Origin: Cytophagales bacterium
GTDB taxonomy: Bacteria; Bacteroidota; Bacteroidia; Cytophagales; 172606-1
Assembly: GCA_030448185.1 (NCBI GenBank)
Contig: JAUJNL010000049.1
Location: forward strand, 1-34,725
Reading direction: 5' to 3'
Length of the DNA stretch: 34,725 nucleotides
Part shown: piece by piece, positions 18,487 through 26,375 of the stretch
Layout: each line of letters starts with the position of its first letter
Position numbering within the stretch: position 1 is the first letter of the stretch
Translations under genes and position numbers: made by a program
The notes under the pieces: model-generated
Databases searched by the model: none
What the model was told of the DNA's origin: nothing
The model's input: the letters and a program-made list of their open reading frames with translations, nothing else

Positions 18487-19013
18487 TCAGACTTCCAGTA
18501 TATCCGAGTCTTTTTTGACAAAAGCAGAGACAATAAGTACAATAAAAAAGCCTAGCAGTATGTAGGCGAAAATAGTGCCGACAAAGGTCTGTCCTGGTGT
18601 AATGTTGGTGGCCGCCTCCATCATCTTATCAATTGTTTCAGGAGAAAAAAAAATTACTTCTTTCCCATTGTTCCTGTGCATCCGTCAATTCCCGCTTTAA
18701 TACAGATTCATCAATAAAGTGTTTATAGACAGTGTCAAAAAAACTAGCTAATAACCCAATAATCGCTGTCATCAGCATGCCTAATCCAAATCCTTGCCCG
18801 TATCGCATTACCCCGCCATTGAGGCTTCTGAAATCTTTCATTCCTATAACAAATCCAGTAATCAGAATCCCCAAAATCAATAATTTTAGCAGGGTAACAT
18901 TCTCCATCTGGGTTATATACAAAATGAGCTTATAAATGATTAATGTCAAGCCAGTGATACCTCCCCATTTAAGAGCTACCCGGGGCAGTGGAGGGTGCAG
19001 CAATTGTTTCCAT
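18487..19013 (-). pseudogene. DUF4199 membrane protein with two single-base frameshifts
   Basis: DUF4199 proteins are Bacteroidota inner-membrane proteins of ~170 residues with about four helices and unknown function. Here METIAAPSTA starts at ATG 19013; the next part (RVALKWGGITGLTLIIYK, LLKLLILGILITGFVIGMKD, GQGFGLGMLMTAIIGLLASF, ELTDAQEQWERSNFF) is one frame away after a CCCC run near 18982. The rest (SPETIDKMMEAAT, GTIFAYILLGFFIVLIVSAF, DSDILEV) is in another frame after a run of nine A's at 18645-18653 on the plus strand. Removing one C and one A restores a 174-residue protein (527 bases = 175 codons + 2). Either homopolymer sequencing error or true decay. It is a paralogue of the intact gene at 19338. 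Confidence 0.8.
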
Positions 19014-19158
19014 GAAAATAGAATGTTAAGGTAGTAGGTGAAATTAGTTGGGGTTCCGGATCAGAATGTCTTGTCTTGATGGTAAAATAGCCGGCAGGTA
19101 ACCGCTTAACGAAGGATTTTATTTAGGACAGACTGCCGTGGAGACAAAATACTTAGAA

Positions 19159-19329
19159 GCTGTTTTACAACCTCACCCTAAACGAAGTTCGCCTTTTTGG
19201 ACAAATCCCTTTCTCAAATCCTTCCCGCAGGCTGGCCCGAAAACTCCCGTTTTCGTCCCCTTCAGAGACGGGACTTGCAAACTCCCTTCTCAGTAGGAGA
19301 AGGGCTGGGGATGAGGTTTTAAAAACAGC
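19159..19329. repeat. Imperfect long inverted repeat in intergenic gap (MITE/REP-like)
   Basis: GCTGTTTTACAACCTCA (19159-19175) pairs with TGAGGTTTTAAAAACAGC (19312-19329) with one or two mismatches. An internal hairpin CCCTTCT...AGAAGGG lies at 19284-19304. The gap between the two DUF4199 genes holds no ORF. The sequence looks like a dispersed intergenic palindrome rather than a gene. Confidence 0.55.
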
Positions 19330-19337
19330 CTCATTAA

Positions 19338-19853
19338 TTATAGAATGCTTCCACGGCGCATAATCATAGCCAATATAATAGTTGCCACCAGACTGAGAAA
19401 GAGGTCGGTCAGAAAAATAGAAAAAACTTCGGCAAACGGGGTAATGAAAGGCAAATTACGGATCAGGTTCTCAAAGTCACCGCGATTGCTGATCTTGCCC
19501 GCGGCAAAATCAGTCCGGATTACGGCTTCCATATGCTTAATGAAACCAGTAAGTACCTCAGGATTTATTTGAATGAAAGCGTAAATCGTAATGGAAGCAA
19601 GCAACGTGCTGATCAACGCCACGCAAGCACCAATAGCCAATCCCTCCCAAAAGTTTAACGTCCGCTTGTTGTACCGGTCCCGGAAGTACCCCATGGCAAA
19701 TAGTTCGCACATCAGTATAATCAGAATATCGAGCCGCTTCATGTCTATCAGCGGATTGCTGCCCAGAAAATGCAGGGTAAAAAAGTAGGTGAGCACCAGC
19801 CCTGCCCCAAGCAGACCAAACAACACCACTACCTGCCGGAAATACTTTCTCAT
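19338..19853 (-). CDS. DUF4199 domain-containing membrane protein
   Basis: 171 residues, intact. Four hydrophobic segments are visible (VVVLFGLLGAGLVLTYFFTL, LDILIILMCELFAMGYF, FWEGLAIGACVALISTLLAS and IFLTDLFLSLVATIILAMIM), with the conserved NFWEGLAIG region in the middle and a basic end. The function is unknown. Its ATG overlaps the PyrC-like gene stop by ATGA, so the two are translationally coupled. Together with the broken paralogue and the GT2 gene this forms a minus-strand run (PyrC-like, DUF4199, DUF4199, GT2), probably one original operon now split by an IS and repeats. Confidence 0.85.
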   Translation of the reverse strand: MRKYFRQVVVLFGLLGAGLVLTYFFTLHFLGSNPLIDMKRLDILIILMCELFAMGYFRDRYNKRTLNFWEGLAIGACVALISTLLASITIYAFIQINPEVLTGFIKHMEAVIRTDFAAGKISNRGDFENLIRNLPFITPFAEVFSIFLTDLFLSLVATIILAMIMRRGSIL

Positions 19854-21142
19854 ACGGATTGGGTTGCTTCGGCGGACAGCACCACTTTCCCACTATTCAT
19901 CACCCCTAGCACCTTGCCGGTAAAGGTATGTCCGATAAAGGGTGTATTCCGGGATTTGGAACGGATCTGTTTTCCGGTAAACACCCAACTGAAGTCGGGG
20001 TCAAAAAGGGTAAAGTTAGCAAGGTTACCCTCCTTAAGTTCCGGTACGGGCAGGTTCAGGATTTTACGTGGCGTATGAGATAATTTATCTACCAGTTGTT
20101 CCAGGGATAACCTTTGGTTATGGGTATTAAAAACGGCAAAAGCAGTTTCCAGACCAATAATTCCAAATTCAGCCAGGTCAAATTCCAGGTTTTTGCTCTC
20201 TTCGTCCAGCGGATTATGGTCCGACACTACGGCGTCAATTGTCCCATCGGCTAACCCGGCCCAGAGGGCATCTATGTCGGTGCGGCCGCGGAAAGGCGGA
20301 TTTACTTTCAGGTTGGTATCAAAGTCCATCAGGGCCGTATCGTCGAACGCCATCTGGTGGGCCGCTACATCACAGGTAACGTTCAGGCCTTGGGCCTTTG
20401 CTTCGCGAACCAATTGAACCGACCCCGCAGTAGATAAACAGGCAAAATGGATCTTACCCCCGGCGTACCGGAGCAGATTAAGGTCGCGGGAAATCATGAG
20501 TTCTTCCGCTAATGGAGGCATTCCCTTCAAACCCAGCATAGTGGCTGAGATGCCCTCATGCATGGTGCCAAACTGATTCAGCAACTTATCTTCGGGCCGG
20601 TTAATGAGCAGGCCACCGAAAGTTTGCAGGTATTGCAGCGTTTTGACCAAGATATCCGAATGCCAGACGGGTTGCAAACCATCCGTGAAAGCAATAGCGC
20701 CGGCCGTGTGTAAATCAATCATTTCGGTCAGATCCTTTCCCTTCGCATCAATGGATACGGCTGCCAAAGGATGCACCTTCACGGCGTGGCCCCCTCCCCG
20801 GCTTCTGGCGTAAGCAACCGCCTCCTTGGTTTGCAAAACGGGGTGCGTATTGGGTAATACGGCAATTTCGGTAAACCCACCCGCAGCGGCGGCTTCCCGT
20901 ACGGAAAATAAATCCTCCTGGTGTTCGTGGCCAGGGTCTTTGGCCGATACCCGCATATCCACCCAGCCTGGCGACAGACAAAGATGTTTGCTTTGCAGGG
21001 TATAATCGGCCCGTGCGTTCCAATTCTCTACCGGGTCACCAAGGCGCCCAACAATACCGTTCTCAATGAGTACTTGTGTATGCTGCCCATTGAAAGGGGA
21101 GCGGGAATCTACAATACGGACGGATGGCAGATGGATAATCAT
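19850..21142 (-). CDS. Dihydroorotase-like protein lacking the HxH metal motif
   Basis: 430 residues from the ATG at 21142 (MIIHLPSVRIVDS). The frame extends upstream to 21283, but that part is not conserved-looking. It is a class-I dihydroorotase-like amidohydrolase: SPGWVDMRVSAKDPGHEHQE, GGFTEIAVLPNT, HPLAAVSIDAKGKDLTEM, ISRDLNLLRYAGG, and DAVVSDHNPLDEESKNL near the end. Active enzymes have VDxHxHxREPG at the start; here it is VDMRVSAKDPG, so both zinc-binding His are missing. Such PyrC' proteins are known in other bacteria as non-catalytic partners of aspartate transcarbamoylase (PyrB). A separate active PyrC would then be needed. It is coupled to the following DUF4199 gene by ATGA. Confidence 0.88.
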   Translation of the reverse strand: MIIHLPSVRIVDSRSPFNGQHTQVLIENGIVGRLGDPVENWNARADYTLQSKHLCLSPGWVDMRVSAKDPGHEHQEDLFSVREAAAAGGFTEIAVLPNTHPVLQTKEAVAYARSRGGGHAVKVHPLAAVSIDAKGKDLTEMIDLHTAGAIAFTDGLQPVWHSDILVKTLQYLQTFGGLLINRPEDKLLNQFGTMHEGISATMLGLKGMPPLAEELMISRDLNLLRYAGGKIHFACLSTAGSVQLVREAKAQGLNVTCDVAAHQMAFDDTALMDFDTNLKVNPPFRGRTDIDALWAGLADGTIDAVVSDHNPLDEESKNLEFDLAEFGIIGLETAFAVFNTHNQRLSLEQLVDKLSHTPRKILNLPVPELKEGNLANFTLFDPDFSWVFTGKQIRSKSRNTPFIGHTFTGKVLGVMNSGKVVLSAEATQSV

Positions 21143-21391
21143 GGACAGGTTGCCGCTAAAATAAAGAAGGCGGGGCAAAACTAAGACTTTACCCGAAATA
21201 CCGCTAAATTTTAGTTTCGGGTTTACAGTTTCCAATTTCCGGTTAAACCCTATAGTACTGCAATTACGAATCGTCATCACCAATTAAACAGTAAACATTG
21301 CCCATCGGTAAGAAAGAGGGCGTATGCGATACGCCCCTGCATCATCAATTGAACATCGTCAATCGGAAATCGCACATCGAAAATCATTTCC

Positions 21392-21399
21392 TACCTTTG
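21392..21399 (+). promoter_or_regulatory. -7 box upstream of hemB
   Basis: TACCTTTG fits the Bacteroidota TAnnTTTG consensus and lies 29 bases before the chosen hemB start. No clear TTG -33 element is seen. The preceding stretch (21319-21390) has a GGGCGTATGCGATACGCCC hairpin and ATCG-rich repeats. Confidence 0.5.
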
Positions 21400-21428
21400 C
21401 CGGATACGTAACCACTCATTTTTCAGCT

Positions 21429-22403
21429 ATGCTCAGAAGACCACGCCGCAACCGGAAATCAGCCGTTATCCGCTCTCTGGTGCAGGAAACCACCCTATCT
21501 GCTGACGATTTCATATTTCCCCTGTTTGTAACGGATGGCCAGAACCAGCGGGTAGAGATCAAATCAATGCCGGGAATCTACCGGTACTCCCTGGATCTGT
21601 TGCTGGAAGAAATTCACCAATGTATGCAGTTAGGGATCCGCACCTTTGCCCTGTTTCCCCAGCTGAGTGAATCCATTAAAGACACCTACGCTAAGGAAAG
21701 CTACAACCCCGATGGGCTTTACCTCCGCACCATTCGCACCATCAAAGAACAGTTGCCGGCGACCTGCCTAATGACTGACGTAGCGATGGACCCCTACAGT
21801 GCTGACGGGCACGACGGACTAGTCCGGAATGGTGAAATTCTCAACGATGAAACGCTGGAAATTCTGGGTAAAATGGCTATAGCCCAAGCCAAGGCAGGCG
21901 CTGATATGGTAGGCCCCTCTGACATGATGGATGGCCGCGTGGGCTACCTGCGGCAGGTACTGGACGATGAAGGATTTACGCAGGTTTCGATTATGGCCTA
22001 TACGGCTAAATACGCCAGTGCCTTCTACGGTCCCTTCCGCGATGCACTGGACTCGGCACCCAAATTCGGCGATAAGAAAACCTATCAGATGGATCCGGCC
22101 AACCGCCGTGAAGCGTTGATCGAAGCCGATCTGGATGCCCAGGAAGGGGCCGATATATTGATGGTAAAACCGGCCCTGGCCTATCTGGACGTGATTAGTC
22201 TGCTTAATCAGCATTATGACCTGCCCATTGCTGCCTACAATGTCAGCGGCGAATATGCCATGATCAAGGCGGCGGCCCGTAACGGCTGGCTGGACGGCGA
22301 AAGGGCCATGCTGGAGTGTCTGCTTAGTATCAAGCGGGCCGGGGCTAAGATCATCCTGTCGTACTTTGCCAAGGAGTTTGCCCAGTGGCAACAAAAAGTC
22401 TGA
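21429..22403 (+). CDS. hemB: Delta-aminolevulinic acid dehydratase (porphobilinogen synthase)
   Basis: 324 residues from ATG 21429 (MLRRPRRNRKSAVIRSLVQE). An upstream in-frame ATG at 21324 would include the promoter-like sequence and non-conserved residues, so it is rejected. HemB joins two ALA molecules to porphobilinogen in heme synthesis. Visible: DDFIFPLFVTDG, the two active-site lysines in IMAYTAKYASAFYGPFRDA and ADILMVKPALAYLD, and PIAAYNVSGEYAMIKAA. The metal region reads DVAMDPYSADGHDGL: Asp residues replace the Cys triad, so this is the Mg-dependent, zinc-independent type. It stands alone on the plus strand, divergent from the PyrC-like gene. Confidence 0.96.
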   Translation: MLRRPRRNRKSAVIRSLVQETTLSADDFIFPLFVTDGQNQRVEIKSMPGIYRYSLDLLLEEIHQCMQLGIRTFALFPQLSESIKDTYAKESYNPDGLYLRTIRTIKEQLPATCLMTDVAMDPYSADGHDGLVRNGEILNDETLEILGKMAIAQAKAGADMVGPSDMMDGRVGYLRQVLDDEGFTQVSIMAYTAKYASAFYGPFRDALDSAPKFGDKKTYQMDPANRREALIEADLDAQEGADILMVKPALAYLDVISLLNQHYDLPIAAYNVSGEYAMIKAAARNGWLDGERAMLECLLSIKRAGAKIILSYFAKEFAQWQQKV

Positions 22404-22458
22404 ACCATTCGGGTCTGCTTTCCCGTACAATACCCTCATTCATTTAATCGCTGCTGCC

Positions 22459-22773
22459 GTGGTAAACAAGAAGACTAAAACGAAGAATGGTAAAGTAATT
22501 CAAAAGCTGCTGCTTAAGATGGTGCGCCGGCTTGACCGCCAGCACGAATCACTGGAGCAAATGGTTACCTTGCTGGCTACCAGTAATGCCGGTATTAAGG
22601 CGGAAAAAGAGCAAACGACGCAGATGCTCAAACTGCTGGAAGGCATGCACGGTGACATGAAAAAAATGAAGAAAAAGCAGGCCAAGACCAATGACTATCT
22701 CCAGCGGCTGGAGCAAAGGCTGAGTAAGGAAAAGCCGCTGGAGAAGAAAGAGGAGTCGGAAACGGAAGAGTAA
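22459..22773 (+). CDS. Small basic coiled-coil protein, unknown function
   Basis: 104 residues if it starts at GTG 22459 (VNKKTKTKNGKVIQKLLLKM). The open frame begins at an ATG at 22366, but that would overlap hemB by 38 bases and the residues there look like a hemB shadow; ATG 22519 is a third option. The sequence is Lys/Glu/Gln-rich with regular Leu spacing (LDRQHESLEQMVTLLATS, MLKLLEGMHGDMKKMKKK, LQRLEQRLSKEK) and an acidic tail (EEESETEE-like), suggesting a single long coiled coil. No family is recognised. It may be read with hemB. Confidence 0.55.
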   Translation: MVNKKTKTKNGKVIQKLLLKMVRRLDRQHESLEQMVTLLATSNAGIKAEKEQTTQMLKLLEGMHGDMKKMKKKQAKTNDYLQRLEQRLSKEKPLEKKEESETEE

Positions 22774-22807
22774 TTAAGTGGATAAGAGTGTCAGACATCA
22801 TTAGAAT

Positions 22808-23365
22808 ATGAAAAAAGAATGGAAATTATTACTAGAAGAGTTGAGTAAGCAGATACTGGAAGATGAATGGATAAAAGAAGATATTGAAGAGGAACAAGTT
22901 CATAGTAATTGGCTTGGTTATGCTCCTGCAACTAGTAAACAAATCAATTCCAAAGAGAAGCAGTTAGGAGTAGTATTGCCCTCTTCATATAAGGAGTTTT
23001 TGTTAACAACGAACGGTTTTCGGTACGTGGACTTTCTGCTGGACAATTTATATCCTGTTGAAGAGATTGATTGGGTATCCAAGCTTCAGCCAGAATGGGT
23101 AGCAATGTTTGAAACAATGCAGCAAGAGCAAACCAATACAGTGACCGATGAAGATTATTTTCATTATGGGCCCAAGCAGGATCCTGTCCACTGTCGGGAG
23201 TACTATTTTAAAGATTGTCTGCAAATATCGGACTGGTTTGATGGAGCAATCTGTTTGCTCAATCCACTTGTTAAAAATGAGGGTGAATGGGAGGTAATTT
23301 ACTATGCCCTTGGCAAGCAGGAGCCCGTAGATACCGGTCTTTTCGGGAGTTTATTGAAGCATTAA
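22808..23365 (+). CDS. SMI1/KNR4 family protein
   Basis: 185 residues. The SMI1/KNR4 superfamily signature is visible: NWLGYAPATSKQINSKEKQL, then GVVLPSSYKEFLLTTNGF, with the typical PxxYxxFLxxxNG core, followed by a Tyr/Trp-rich half (DWFDGAICLLNPLVKNEGEW). In bacteria these proteins are often immunity proteins for contact-dependent or polymorphic toxins, or orphan copies. No toxin gene lies next to it here, so it may be an orphan immunity gene. The low GC relative to its neighbours fits horizontal acquisition. Confidence 0.8.
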   Translation: MKKEWKLLLEELSKQILEDEWIKEDIEEEQVHSNWLGYAPATSKQINSKEKQLGVVLPSSYKEFLLTTNGFRYVDFLLDNLYPVEEIDWVSKLQPEWVAMFETMQQEQTNTVTDEDYFHYGPKQDPVHCREYYFKDCLQISDWFDGAICLLNPLVKNEGEWEVIYYALGKQEPVDTGLFGSLLKH

Positions 23366-23484
23366 TTGAAGAAAATAGAAGAAACAATTCCTGACATCAA
23401 ACCCTTCGATAACCAACTCTTCTGCCTGCATAGCCTAATTGTTATAGAATTGAAGTGCGGGTTCAGTAGGCGAAATAGAGGAGA

Positions 23485-23721
23485 ATGATTAAATTGAAGA
23501 AAAATCAGGTTATGGAGGCCATTGCATTTCAAATAAAGCTTGACAGTAGTACAATAGAACTACCCAATGTGGGCCGTTTCATTGGCAAAGATGTGATTAT
23601 AACAATTGTCGAAGTGCCTAGTGAGGAAAAGCCCAAGAAAAAGAATTGGCGTTATATCGGCGCAATTAAGCTGAATGGGCAACTTGACAACCAGAATATC
23701 CGCGACTTAGCGTATGAGTAA
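23485..23721 (+). CDS. Putative antitoxin of the PIN-domain toxin
   Basis: 78 residues beginning MIKLKKNQVMEAIAFQIKLD. The middle (TIELPNVGRFIGKDVIITIVEV) is beta-rich, like small antitoxin/DUF-type proteins upstream of VapC-like genes, and the tail (WRYIGAIKLNGQLDNQNIRDLAYE) resembles the toxin-binding tail of antitoxins. The stop overlaps the PIN gene start by 8 bases (ATGAGTAA), indicating coupled translation. An AGAGGAG Shine-Dalgarno-like sequence precedes the ATG, rare in this window. A later start at M10 (23512) is possible. Confidence 0.65.
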   Translation: MIKLKKNQVMEAIAFQIKLDSSTIELPNVGRFIGKDVIITIVEVPSEEKPKKKNWRYIGAIKLNGQLDNQNIRDLAYE

Positions 23722-24118
23722 ACTCCTACTTGACACCAACGTACTCATTTACGCATTAGATGAGACGTCAGCGTTTCATCAAAAAGCCGCCGCTATTTTG
23801 AGAAACGAGGACGAGCAGCTTTTTACCACGACTAAGAATCTAAGCGAGTACTTCGCCATTTGCACCAAACTAAATATTGATCCAGGACAAATGTTTGGGT
23901 TTTACGGCGATTTGCAGGAAAACCTCACTTTTCTTTATCCTAATCAGACAAGTCTTCAACAATTTGAGCTGCTGCTTAAAAAATATCGGCCTAAAGGAAA
24001 CCGGGTGTTTGACGTGGAAATTGTATCAGTAATGCTGGCTAATAATATAGAAAAGATTGCTACTTTCAATATTGACGATTTTAAATCTATCAGCGAGGTT
24101 GAAATATACTTGGCTTGA
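23714..24118 (+). CDS. PIN domain ribonuclease (VapC-type toxin)
   Basis: 134 residues. The PIN signature is clear: LLLDTNVLIYALDET (first Asp at ~6), then the catalytic Glu in NLSEYFAI (~44), Asp in VFDVEIVSVMLANN (~100) and Asp in IATFNIDDFKS near the end (~118). PIN toxins cleave tRNA or rRNA and block growth when the antitoxin is lost. It overlaps the small upstream gene, giving a classical two-gene toxin-antitoxin module. It converges on the kinase gene at 24161. The target RNA is unknown. Confidence 0.85.
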   Translation: MSKLLLDTNVLIYALDETSAFHQKAAAILRNEDEQLFTTTKNLSEYFAICTKLNIDPGQMFGFYGDLQENLTFLYPNQTSLQQFELLLKKYRPKGNRVFDVEIVSVMLANNIEKIATFNIDDFKSISEVEIYLA

Positions 24119-24160
24119 AACCGGAAAGTGTCGCTTCTCTCCATTCTTCAATAATTTCCC

Positions 24161-26293
24161 TTACCCAATCTTAATTTTAGCTTTCTGCGAAATTTTCCAG
24201 ATCGAACCTTGTTTGTACAGTTTGCCCGGCTCCACAGTGGTAATGGCCGGGTCCATTGATGGATATACCTGTACGAGTTCACAGGCCGGCAGCAGATAAT
24301 ACCGCTTATTATCCAAAGCCGTCTCCTGGGCAAGGGTATTATCCGTAACCCGGTAAGAAGCCTCTGAAGGTGAACTGATCGTAATTTCAAACAGGGAATC
24401 GCTGCGGCGGTCAGTGGTAAGTTTGTCCTCGTCAAACCCATCAAAAAGGCCCACCGCCCGGCCATACCGGGTTACCGGGAAAGCAGTTACGGCTGAAGGA
24501 GTACTGCCCCGGCTGTAGCCACTCCCAGTATTTTCGGCTTGGGGAACGGGTGGCGGTGTGTGTACCGGCGAAGCCGAAATCGGCTGTTTTTCTCTGGGCG
24601 GTATAGCGGCCGGTTTCATGGACTGCTGCAGCAATTGATCAATAGTGGCTTCGGTAATCTGCAACAGTTCGCCCTGCAGCAATAAGGTACGACGCTTAAA
24701 GGGCGTTAAAGGCCCATCTTTTACTACTTCCCGGTACAGTTCCCGGAAATCATTCAACTCCGCTTCCAGGTCCGGGTATTGCAGCCCGGCCAGCGTTGCT
24801 TGTTTCTGAATAAGCCTTACGGTCAGACCCGAAAGCGGCGCTTCGGAAGGCAACCACTCCAGTATCAATTCATTCATCAGGGTCCGGAAACCAGCCAGTG
24901 ATGGATTAGGTTCCGCTTTTACCTTTGCCGGTTCAGGCAGTACAACCGGAGCCTGTAAGGCATCCAGTATTTCCTGGGCAGAACCAAAACGGCCAGCCGG
25001 ATCAGTCTGGGTACAGCGTTCAATTATTTTCCGGTAGACTGGATCTTTAACCGCAGCTAGATTCATGGCTGGTGGAGATTCGCCGGTCAGCATAAAATAC
25101 AAGATGCATCCCAGGGCGTAGATATCGGCCCGGACATCCACCGTGTTGGGGTCGCCTTGCTGCTCGGGAGCCATATAGCCCGGCGTTCCCATGTTAAATA
25201 CATCCAGATCGGGGTAAGCACCATGTTTGGCAAAACCAAAATCAATGATCTTGGCTACCCAATGAGCCGTATCCACCAGAATATTCAATGGTTTCAGGTC
25301 GCGGTGCACTACGTACTGCCCATGAATATGCCGTGCCCCCTCCAGAATACCTACCAATAACCGACGGACTTTATCAGGTGATAAAGGCTGTTTTTCGACC
25401 AGGTGTTGCAGGGAAGGACCGTTTACCCGTTCCATTACGTAGTAAGGACCGTATTCATTCTGGTCCGAGAACAGGATATTGACGATGTGCGGATGATAAG
25501 GAATCAGGGAGCCCAGATTAATTTCCCGGACAAAGTATTCCTTCGCCTTGGCGTCGTTGCGTTTTTCGGGACGAATCCGCTTGATTACGACTTCGCGGCC
25601 ACTCACGGCAATAGTGGCAAAAAAGAGTTCTCCCATCGCTCCCTGCTGCGGAATGAGACGTAACTTAACAAAGCGGTCAAAGCCCCTGCCGTAAGTGGAT
25701 AGATTCCTCGTTTGCTCGGTAGTGAGTCCGCTGGGAGTTGGTTGGGAAGGTTTATTCTCCCCGGAAAACGTGAAAGAAGAACCGTCCGCGGAAAAGTTAG
25801 TAGTGGGTTCCTGGCCCAAAGGCGCCGGATTATGCGTCCCAAAAGAGGAGCCTCCGGACGAATCGGCTACCGGACTAATAACGGGCTGCTTTTTTTCTTC
25901 GGGACGGATTACGTTAAAAGAGGAGCCCCCATCTGGTGCAGGTTGTACACCCAAATCAGAACTGGCAGGAATGCTTTGTTCGATAGTTGGATTCAGATTG
26001 GTCAGCAACTGGGCAACATTCTCTCCTGGCTCACCGAGAATGGCCAGCCGATCCCCGGTATTTACTTCGGTACCCGCTTTCGCAAAAATGTGCAGCAAGG
26101 TTCCTGCTAACCAAGCCTTCACGGCGGTTTCGCGGGCTCCGTTACGGATTTCTACCAATAATTCTCCGACGTACACAGTATCCCCGACCTGTTTGTCCCA
26201 CCAGGTTACAATGCCATTGGGCTGCGGCAGTTCGGGTGTATTTACTAAAATGGCCATATTTCCCTTCAGCACAGGTTGCTCCTGGCTATGCAT
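24161..26293 (-). CDS. Ser/Thr protein kinase with N-terminal lipoyl/biotinyl-like domain
   Basis: 710 residues, no membrane helix seen. Residues ~17-90 resemble a lipoyl/biotinyl domain (GIVTWWDKQVGDTVYVGELL, GTLLHIFAKAGTEVNTGDRL), but the acceptor turn ETDKA is replaced by RNGAR, so the modified Lys is Ala53. A linker (95-200) has repeated SSF motifs (GGSSFNV, GGSSFGT, DGSSFTF). The Hanks-type kinase domain (~205-445) is complete: Gly loop PQQGAMGELFFAT, VVIKRI (Lys 238), HRDLKPLNIL (330-339), DFG (351-353), APE (375-377). Then a helical module (KDGPLT...QITEATIDQLLQQ, ~515-560) and a beta-rich C-terminal ~75-residue domain of unknown type. It lies 82 bases after the second kinase gene, probably one operon. 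Substrates unknown. Confidence 0.9.
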   Translation of the reverse strand: MHSQEQPVLKGNMAILVNTPELPQPNGIVTWWDKQVGDTVYVGELLVEIRNGARETAVKAWLAGTLLHIFAKAGTEVNTGDRLAILGEPGENVAQLLTNLNPTIEQSIPASSDLGVQPAPDGGSSFNVIRPEEKKQPVISPVADSSGGSSFGTHNPAPLGQEPTTNFSADGSSFTFSGENKPSQPTPSGLTTEQTRNLSTYGRGFDRFVKLRLIPQQGAMGELFFATIAVSGREVVIKRIRPEKRNDAKAKEYFVREINLGSLIPYHPHIVNILFSDQNEYGPYYVMERVNGPSLQHLVEKQPLSPDKVRRLLVGILEGARHIHGQYVVHRDLKPLNILVDTAHWVAKIIDFGFAKHGAYPDLDVFNMGTPGYMAPEQQGDPNTVDVRADIYALGCILYFMLTGESPPAMNLAAVKDPVYRKIIERCTQTDPAGRFGSAQEILDALQAPVVLPEPAKVKAEPNPSLAGFRTLMNELILEWLPSEAPLSGLTVRLIQKQATLAGLQYPDLEAELNDFRELYREVVKDGPLTPFKRRTLLLQGELLQITEATIDQLLQQSMKPAAIPPREKQPISASPVHTPPPVPQAENTGSGYSRGSTPSAVTAFPVTRYGRAVGLFDGFDEDKLTTDRRSDSLFEITISSPSEASYRVTDNTLAQETALDNKRYYLLPACELVQVYPSMDPAITTVEPGKLYKQGSIWKISQKAKIKIG

Positions 26294-26375
26294 TCAAACG
26301 TTACGTATAAAATAATGATGTGGGCAAACAAGAAGTAATGAGAGGTTGCTAGCTGCCACCGCTACTTTTTGCTGG

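Noticed and set aside
21819..22439. Minus-strand ORF of 206 codons opposite hemB
   Set aside because: Shadow of hemB, whose motifs are complete on the plus strand.
25695..26315. Long plus-strand ORF of 206 codons opposite the first kinase
   Set aside because: Antisense to a well-supported kinase gene, with low-complexity Pro/Ser/Gly content mirroring the linker.
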